Of a stretch of DNA of 64,000 nucleotides, positions 57,130-64,000 are shown in pieces. How positions within the stretch are numbered: the first letter of the stretch is position 1; each line of letters opens with the position of its first letter. The stretch is from Crocodylus rhombifer (Eukaryota; Chordata; Crocodylia; Crocodylidae): the NCBI GenBank assembly GCA_038503035.1, contig JAVSML010025225.1:80801-144800 (forward strand), given 5' to 3'. The position numbers and the translations under genes are program-made. Under the pieces are notes generated by a model. It did no database searches and had not been told where the DNA came from. It saw only the letters and a list, made by a program, of their open reading frames with translations.

Positions 57130-57810
57130 AGGGTTAGTCTTATACTGAATAGTGAGGGCTAGCAGTCAGAAGCCCTGGTTTCTAGCCCCTTCGTACTTCC
57201 TGTGAGACTCTGGGCAAGTCATCTCACCACAGACTTTCAAAAAAACAGTGATCAGGATCTCAGGCTGGCATCCACAGCTGAAGTTAGGTTTTCTCAGCTC
57301 CCTTTGTGACATGCATGGTGGGCGCATCTACATGTGAGGCTATGTTGCCATAGCAACACGCTACAGTGAAGTAGCATCCGCAGGCAAAACCTGTGGTACC
57401 GCAAGTACGTTGCCATAGCAAAATGCTCCCTCAGTATAGTGCATCCCTACAGTGACATAGTGATGCACTATAAATAATATAGTGCATATATTATTATTAT
57501 ACATTATTATTATAAGAAAAAAAATAACCATGCATGTTGCTCACGATACAGTGTGGGCTGTTACTGCACCATCATTTGGTACCGTTGAAAGTACTAAATG
57601 ACAGTGCAGTAAATGTAAACACTCCCGATGGGTACGCAAGCAGCCAGTCTCTTTTTGAAATTGCTACCTGAGTTGTGGATATTGGGCACTTCTGAAAATG
57701 CTGTCCTGAGTCTCCCTGTACAACAGTAAAGCAGGGATTATAATACTAATCCACCTTGCATCATTCTTGTGAGGGATACAAAGGGATAACGTAAAGCTGC
57801 TGATTTAGAG
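57130..57810 (+). mobile_element. MIR-like copy split by insertions
   Basis: The first part (to about 57235) ends 'gtgagactctgggcaagtcatctcac', a classic MIR core. The tail resumes at about 57700 with 'tctccctgtacaacagtaaa' and 'ttataatactaatccaccttgc'. The intervening 460 bp includes the foldback element at 57310 and other unassigned sequence. Confidence 0.5.
57310..57640. mobile_element. Foldback-type DNA element
   Basis: 'gggcgcatctacatgtg' opens and 'cagtgcagtaaatgtaaacac' closes this stretch, resembling the TTTACTG family. Inside are GTTGC/GCAAC around CATA and TATAGTGCAT/ATGCACTATA (57435-57444 and 57463-57472), followed by a TTA-rich run. Noncoding. Confidence 0.5.
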
Positions 57811-58157
57811 TAAAAAAGAACCCAGCCTGGAGCCATGTATTCCCCACCTTTGACACCATCCTTTCATGTGTAAGCCATATGTCAGAAGAGAAAATGTTCT
57901 GTCTCTCTTGCTCCCCAGGGCCCCAGTATTTCAGCAACAGGCAGCAGAAAACCCCAAACTTAATGCTTGCTCAGGTTGGCAGGGTCTGAAACACAGCCTT
58001 TGGGATTAAGCCTCCTGCTGTGCAGATAGATCACATCCAGGACAGCAATGAGTTTTCTAATCCATGTTGGTAAATCATTTTTAAAAACCTCTATTATCCT
58101 AAGTGACATGCAGCACCCCCTGTGACCCTCACCAGGTTTGTTGCCATATTGCTACAC

Positions 58158-59252
58158 TATAGTTTCATAGTTTCTAGGGTCGGAAGGGACCTGAGCAGAT
58201 CATCAAGTCCGACCCCCTGCCATGGCAGAAAAGAGTACTGGGGTCAAATGACCCCAGCAAGGTGTTCATCTAACCTCCTCTTAAAGGCCCCCAGGGTAGG
58301 AACCAGCACCACCTTGCTTGGAAGTTGGTTCCACATCCTAGCTGCCCTGACTGTGATGTCTAACCCTGCGCCTCCTGGTGTCTAATCTGAATTTACCCTC
58401 TGCCAGCTTGTGACTGTTATTCCTAGTCACTCCTTGTAGCGCTTGGGGGAACAAGGACGCCCCCAATGCCTGCTGGTCCCCTCTGACGAGCCTGTAACAG
58501 GCCACTAGATCCCCCTGCAGCCTTCTCTTCTGGAGGCTGAACAGGTTCAGGTCCCGTAGCCTCTCCTCGTAAGGCCTGCCCTGCTGACCCCTGATCATGC
58601 AAGTGGCCCTCCTCTGGACCCTCTCCATGTTGTCCACATCCCTCTTGAAGTGCGGCACCCAGAACTGGAGGCAGTACTCCAGCTGCGGCCTGACCAGTGC
58701 CGCATAGAGGGGGAGGATCACCTCCTTGGACCTGCTCGAGATGCATCTGTGGATGCACGACAAGGTACGGTTGGCCTTCCTGACTGCCTCCCCACACTGC
58801 CGGCCCATGGTCATCTTGGCATCAATGATGACTCCAAGATCCTTTTCTGCCTCAGGACTGACAAGAAGGGAGTTCCCCAGCCTGTAGGTATGGTGCTGGT
58901 TCTTCCTCCCCAGGTGCATCACCTTGCACTTGTCAGTGTTGAATCCCATCCTATTCTCATCCGCCCACCCTTGTAACCTGTCTAGGTCTGATTGTAGCCT
59001 GTTGCATCCTAGTGTGCCCATGTCCCCCGACATCTTAGTGTCATAAGCAAATTTGAACAGGGTGCTTTTTACCCCCTCGTCCAAGTCGCTGATGAAGATG
59101 TTGAACAGTGTGGGACTGAGGACTGAGCCCTGCAGAACCCCACTGCCCACATCCCTCCAAGTCGAAAATTACCCACCTACCACCACTCTCTGGGTGCGGC
59201 CCTCCAGCCAGTTGGCGACCCAATTGACTGTGTAGGTGTCGACACCACAGTC
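58158..59252 (-). mobile_element. CR1-type LINE, 5'-truncated, antisense
   Basis: Its 3' end is at the left (58158, 'tagtttcatagtttctagggtcgg') and its truncated 5' end near 59252. The sequence is closest to the CR1 at 1-1318, sharing the same protein text through most of its length. No clear target duplication was found. Confidence 0.93.
58338..59223 (-). pseudogene. CR1 ORF2 reverse transcriptase, inactivated
   Basis: The main frame of 270 codons (59150-58338) covers RT motif B' to the C-terminus, with an upstream piece in another frame (59223-59041). The catalytic FADD is FAYD here (residues 34-37 of the main frame), so an essential Asp is replaced by Tyr. GVPQGSVLGP has become GVLQGSVLSP. 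A frameshift near the 3' end alters the last residues. Otherwise the frame is long, so decay is recent. Confidence 0.9.
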
Positions 59253-59282
59253 TTAGCCAATCTATGTCTTAGCCAATCTAAT
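59251..59282. repeat. 16-bp tandem duplication at the CR1 5' junction
   Basis: 'tcttagccaatctatg' is followed directly by 'tcttagccaatctaat'. The first copy starts at the truncated 5' end of the CR1, so it may have arisen during insertion. Confidence 0.7.
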
Positions 59283-60761
59283 GCCTCACGTCAAGGTTGG
59301 CAAAAAGGAAGTGTATGCCAATTGGGGGGAAAAAAGGTGGGTGCCTGAGTACTCCCGGTAGCCTGAACTTCCCCAAATTCCAAGAACTACTTTTCCACTC
59401 ACTCAGGGAAGCATAGCAAACATCAGCTGGGATCTCCTGGTGCATGCTAAGTCATCATCATTCATATGTGCTCAAAGGCTGTGGAGGTATATGACGATTT
59501 TCAAACAAATTAGAGTCATCTCAGCAATGAGAAAGGCTTCAAGCAGCAAATCCTAAGGCAGGGTCTTGTCTGGACTGACAGTGCAGAGATGGACGGGATA
59601 TAAGCTGGATGCACTAGATGCACTCCTCAAGGATCTTCTTCCCTTCCATTCAGCATCCCTTGACCCATATGGTAGGAGATGGACATATGGACATTGCGTT
59701 TAATGCAAGTCAGTGCTGTCGGTGGTCAAGCCTGGACCTCAGAGGATCTGAGTTAAAAACGGAGGGACTTCTAAGTCAAGTTCTAAGAACAGCAGCAGCA
59801 GAACAACGGAGTGAATGCAGAGCAGTGCCTCAGAGCTGAATCCCAAGGATGAGATTGTCATTATCACACTCCCCAGAACCAATCCAGCACCAGTGAGACA
59901 GCTACTGTGCATAGCTAAATGAGATGGTTGCATAAACAGCATTCAGACAGAATCAAACAAGAATTTTTTTACTATGTACGTATATCTCACCCTTGCTAAT
60001 TTGCTTTCCTTAAAACAGATCAATAAAAATGTATATGCTGGGAAGAAGTATTTTGGAAAGAGTTCCTCTTTGAAAAGGGGTCATATAAAAGGTCCCTGGG
60101 ATTATTTTCTACTTGTAGCAAATTTTAGTACTGAAAGTTAAGGAAATTTTATGATCTGTGGAAGAAAGATGCTATTATAGGAGTAAAGTGGTATGTCATT
60201 ATGTAAGACAAAATAAAATTAAATCCTGTTAGTGTTGTAACTAAATGCCTTCTTGGAGGTAAGTTTGTTTGGAACAAAAGTGACTTTAGTTATACTCAGA
60301 CAAGTTATACTCTACATTTAGTGCGTGGTAATTTGTATTTTTACACATTCAGATAAAGAAGTCAGAGTGAGCTGCTCCTACCGTTCATATATTGCAGTTA
60401 CATGGTATACTCAATCCAGAAAAGAAAATGAATATCACTCGGAACAAATAAGAGAGTCACTTACTTTACTTTTGCGAATAAATGTCAATCATTAGCAAGT
60501 TATCCATCCGTACCATGTCAGGGCCAGGAGAGGGAGATGGGATTTGTATGCTTACTGCAGATGTTTCTTATGTTTGGAATGAATGGCTGTGCGAGTATGT
60601 GTCAAATGGCAAAGGGACTATATTTCCTGCCATCATGTAATTAGCTAACTTCATTTTGGTAGCTACAATTTTTTGATTTTACTGAGCAGAGGTTTCCCCC
60701 ACCTCTCTGTTTTATTTTTTGACATGTCAGTGTACTTGTACCTTATTGTTTCATTATTTAA
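59283..60761. other. No gene seen
   Basis: Unique AT-rich DNA. No structure noticed. Confidence 0.5.
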
Positions 60762-61370
60762 AATAGCTTAGGACCGGAAAGCATCTCTTGAGCCACTGTG
60801 TCCAGTCCTCAATATCCAGAGTCCCAAATGTCATCCATTCCAATTCCTTGCATGCCATAGACACAATACATATTACAAAGCTCAAACATTCAACACAACA
60901 TATCACTGGTAAAAAAGCAGAGCAAACAAGGGCACAGTCAATGGCAGACTTCCTGCCTATGGCAAGGGGGGCTGTACTCAATGATCTTGTGAGGTCCCTT
61001 CCAGCCCCTAATGTCTATGAATCTATAAGTGGTTAATTTATGCTTAGAGGATCATAGTAAGAAGACTGCCTCAAGTTTTTGCAGAAACCAAAAAACCACA
61101 CTATCCCTGCTAACATTACCTTTGGGGAAAATTCCTTCCAAAACCGAGTCTGGGGATCAGTTTGATTTTGTACAAAAGAGAAAGACTCTTGAGACAGGAA
61201 TCTTAGAGGTTCCAAGATGCTAGTATGAGTGCCAGGGAACCCCAGCCAAAAATGTCACCATTAGGTGTGTCCAGCGCTTCATAGGAAGATTAAATGATGA
61301 ACCCAATGCCAATAAAACATTTATGAGGTTAAAAAAATTTCTTCCTGACCAACCCCTTCCGCTTCACCCC
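60762..61370 (-). mobile_element. Old CR1 3' fragment, antisense, interrupted
   Basis: 'ggaccggaaagcatctcttgagcc' and 'gtgtccagtcc' are a decayed antisense CR1 tail. After a break, 'attccttcc' and 'aaaatttcttcctgacc' resemble the continuation seen at 36549. A sense-strand CR1 tail sits inside (60943-61028). Confidence 0.5.
60943..61028 (+). mobile_element. Short CR1 3' end, sense
   Basis: 'cttcctgcctatggcaaggggggctgtactcaatgatc' type text followed by 'gaggtcccttccagcccc' and 'tctatgaatctataa' is a CR1 3' UTR with terminal octamer remnants, in the opposite orientation to its surroundings. It is about 86 bp and extremely 5'-truncated. Confidence 0.75.
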
Positions 61371-62798
61371 ACACACTAACAAAAGCCCTGAAGCATGGAA
61401 TTACCAGGTAATTCCCATGCAAAGAAAAAGTTACACATGGCTTAATCTAAAGGCAAAGTGAAACTGAGTCACTCTGGGATGTAGATGCTAGGAATATTAG
61501 GACTTCCAAGGGAAAGTGGAGTGGTTAAAAGAACAGTGTGGGGGAAGTGTGTGCAAATCCATTAATATGTAACCTGGGTGGAGGCCCAGTAGTTGCCACC
61601 CCTGCCCAATATCAAGGATGGTACAGTGAGAGTGGGTAGGGCTTCTGGCCAGCACCAATTTACTTTCCAGCCGGTCCCTGCTCCCCACAGAGCAGCCTGT
61701 GGTCCCAAGAAAGTCTAACATTTAACTGATTTAACTATTTACACTTTATTTACAAAACAAGAATAATAGGAAAGGTTATTTACAAGTGAACTTAAATGGC
61801 ATAACCAGAATCACAAAACAAACCAGAATGCATTAGCGAACCCTTGACTCAAGAACCCCAGGTAGGGTAACTGGCAGCTTTCAGCCACTGCTGAGATGCT
61901 ACCACAAGGAAGCAAGTTGCTCACTCCCACCAGCTTCAACAGGCTTCCAATAAGAAAGAGACTGCAACAGGTTAAGCTCTTCTGGTCTGCAGCAATCAAA
62001 TTGTATCGAACCCCAACCCTGCAAAGAGGCTGAAGGGAGACCCTCCATGGCAACCAAAAAGGCAAGCAACAAGTAACAGAGTAGGCTCCTGCAGCAATCA
62101 GCATGACCCAAGCACAAAGCTCAGAGACTCCATCTGATGACAATCAGCTGCAGAATAAGGGACAGGACTGAGTCCCCTCTGAGGCAGTCAGTGGCAGAGG
62201 GCCAGCAGCACAGGCAGCTCCCAAGGGTCATTGCTCTAAACCCCTGCTCCAGATGACCAGGCAGACACCCCACATTCCTCACGGCTTGCCAATCCTGCTT
62301 TGAGCGCTGGCCTGCGCCCCGAGCTCCTGGGGACCCTCGTCCTGGTGCTCTGCTGCTCTTCAAGATCCCAATGCCTTGCCTGCTGCTGTCCCACTTCCCC
62401 AGAGAGGGGTTTCCTCAACTCACCGACCCAGCTCCCTGCTCCAGATAAGGATGCCGCTTGTGCTCCTGGCCGCTGTTTCTTCTCTGAAGTGGAGTGGGGG
62501 GGCTGACTGCCACCCCTAGACTCCGGGATGCCCGGCACATCCAGCACACTGCGATGGGGCCTGGGGCACCAGCTCTCTGCCCCAAGCCCTGGCCACTGCT
62601 CCCTCTCTTCTGCAGGCACGGCTGACTGCCACTGCCTTCTTCTCACAGGGCCTTCAAGGCTCTTCAGAGGGGTCCCTCTGCTCCTTCCGCTGGGTCAGCT
62701 CACCACAGCTCTTCTTAGGCCTCCTGCATCATTCCCCGGAGTCACTGTCAGCAGCCCCCTGTCACAGGCCAGCTGCACACTGTGAGTGTATCAATTCT
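61371..62798. other. Unassigned, GC-rich to the right, possibly LTR-derived
   Basis: From about 62120 the sequence is GC-rich with open frames on both strands and no recognisable domain. Around 61740 'ctttatttac' would be an AATAAA-type signal on the minus strand. 'tgtcacaggcc' near 62760 matches the start of the tandem unit downstream. An antisense LTR is possible but unproven. Confidence 0.3.
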
Positions 62799-62803
62799 AT
62801 CAC
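62799..62803. repeat. CR1 target-site duplication ATCAC, left
   Basis: The right copy is 63637-63641. Both lie in text that matches the repeat unit at 63851, which shows the sequence of the site before insertion. Confidence 0.6.
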
Positions 62804-63530
62804 TGGAAAGACTTCAGCAAGATCTGGATAGGTTACAGGGGTGGGCTAGCAAAAACAGGATGCGCTTCAATACTGACAATACTTGGGCAGTAGTAACCAG
62901 CAGCACACTTATAAGATGGGAAACTCCCTTCTTGAGAGCACAGAGGCAGAAAGGGATCTTGGAGTCATTACTGACTCCAGGATGAACATGGGCCGACAAT
63001 GTGAGGTCACGGTTGGCAGGGCTAACGGAACCTTGTCGTGCATCCACAGGTGCATCTCTAGCAGGGCCAAGGAGGTGATCCTCCCACTCTATGCAACACT
63101 GGTCAGGCCACAGCTGGAGTACTGTGTCCAATTCTGTGCGCCCCACTTCAGGAGGGATGTGGACAACATTGAGAGGGTCCAGAGGAGGGCTACCCACATG
63201 ATCCGGGGACAACAGGGCAGACCCTACAATGAGAAACTGCGGGACCTGAGCCTGTTCAGCCTTCACAAGCAAAGGTTGAGGGGGGACCTGGTGACCGTCT
63301 ATAAACTCACTAGGGGGGACCAGAAGGGTTTGGGAGAGACCTTGTTTCCCCTAGCACCCCCTGGCATAACAAGGAATAATGGCCACAAGTTGTTGGAAAG
63401 TAGGTTTAGATTAGACCTCTGCAAGAACTACTTCACAGTTAGGGCGGCTAGGATCTGGAACCAACTTCCAAGGGAAGTTGTGCTGGCTCCTACCCTGGGG
63501 GTCTTTAAGAGGAGGCTTGATGCCTACTAA
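62804..63530 (+). pseudogene. CR1 ORF2 C-terminal part, truncated
   Basis: Only the thumb and C-terminal region is present. The first frame runs to about 62880 (RLQQDLDRLQGW) and shifts into a second frame that is open from 62883 to the stop at 63530 (215 codons). No catalytic motif is included, so it cannot encode an active enzyme. The last residues end early compared with the copy at 1-1221. Confidence 0.9.
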
Positions 63531-63636
63531 GTGGGATCATTTGAGCCCAGTTTTTTCTCTTACCCAGGCAGGGGGTCGGACTTGAAGATCTACAAGGTCC
63601 CTTCTGACCCTACTTCTATGATTCTATGATTCTATG
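62804..63636 (+). mobile_element. CR1-type LINE, 5'-truncated, 833 bp
   Basis: It begins in the region after the RT catalytic motif and ends in ATTCTATG octamers (about 63617-63636). ATCAC flanks both sides. It is related to the copies at 1 and 58158. Confidence 0.92.
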
Positions 63637-63637
63637 A

Positions 63638-64000
63638 TCACAGGCCAACTGGGTGTTACAAGGTTATCAGCCACTGGGCTGTTTGGTTCAGTTTTGGATC
63701 GAGGAGGCAAAGTTGGGAGTGAAGTAAAGGCAAATTTATTATAGCTTACACACACAACAGTTAACAGAAAGATAAATGCAATAAGCAGATAATGCAGTAT
63801 TAAAGAGCTAGTAGTAAATAACAACAACAGATAATAACAACAGATAGATGGATCAATTCTGTCGCAGGCCAACTGGGCACTGCAAGGGTATTAGCCACTG
63901 GGCTCTTCAAAACAACAGATAGACAGACATGGGTTGGCAACTTATAAATAGTCCCTTGATGCCACGTATGCGTCAAGTGATTCCAGCAAAGTCAGGCATC
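63638..64000. repeat. Tandem unit, 224-bp spacing, runs off the right edge
   Basis: 'tcacaggccaactggg' (63638) and 'tcgcaggccaactggg' (63862) start two units 224 bp apart. Both continue with 'agccactgggct'. 'atcaattct' precedes the second unit, and it also precedes the CR1 insertion at 62799. The first unit is therefore split by the CR1. 'aaatttattatagc' in the first unit would be an AATAAA-type signal on the minus strand, so an antisense LTR is one possible origin. Confidence 0.6.

Noticed and set aside
61811..62143. 110-codon minus-strand frame with hydrophobic stretches
   Set aside because: No start context, family motif or neighbouring exon. It lies in sequence that looks repeat-derived.

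Overview
The window looks like noncoding vertebrate DNA from a reptile lineage. Five long CR1-type LINE copies, several CR1 3' tails, MIR/CORE-SINE-like pieces, many small hAT-like or foldback DNA elements and three LTRs with plausible target-site duplications make a crocodilian the best guess, with a turtle second. This is inferred from repeat content; no host gene confirms it. I found no convincing host protein-coding exon, tRNA or rRNA gene. The long open frames are either CR1 reverse transcriptase or chance frames in GC-rich repeats.

Layout. 1-1318: 3' part of a CR1 whose frame is open from the window edge. 3963-6035: small DNA elements, a four-unit tandem array and a shared interspersed repeat. 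6036-12139: mostly unique AT-rich sequence. 12140-15642: palindromic tRNA-like SINE, hAT-like MITE, a 1.9-kb composite element with long palindromes and a GGGGCT tract, then a 453-bp solo LTR. 17855-20046: two related repeat copies, one carrying a GC-rich insertion, plus a hairpin MITE. 20047-29340: mostly unique, with a possible U6 remnant and a second palindromic SINE. 29348-30176: 829-bp solo LTR. 31388-38371: GC-rich element with terminal inverted repeats, antisense CR1 tails (one split by a MITE), two shared repeats, a 39-nt hairpin and a 144-bp inverted repeat. 43267-45250: probable solo LTR of about 1 kb, then a MIR-like SINE broken by MITEs.

48406-53217 holds two CR1 copies pointing away from each other (about 1.6 and 2.2 kb) around a 1-kb spacer, followed by a TG/CG/AT tract and a CA tract. 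54400-64000 holds more SINEs, a 1.1-kb antisense CR1, nested CR1 tails, and a CR1 inserted with a 5-bp duplication into a repeat unit that recurs 224 bp downstream.

The sequence shows layers of insertion rather than genes working together. Repeats interrupt one another often enough to order several events. All coordinates and repeat boundaries were read by eye. Ends marked approximate need alignment to a repeat library.
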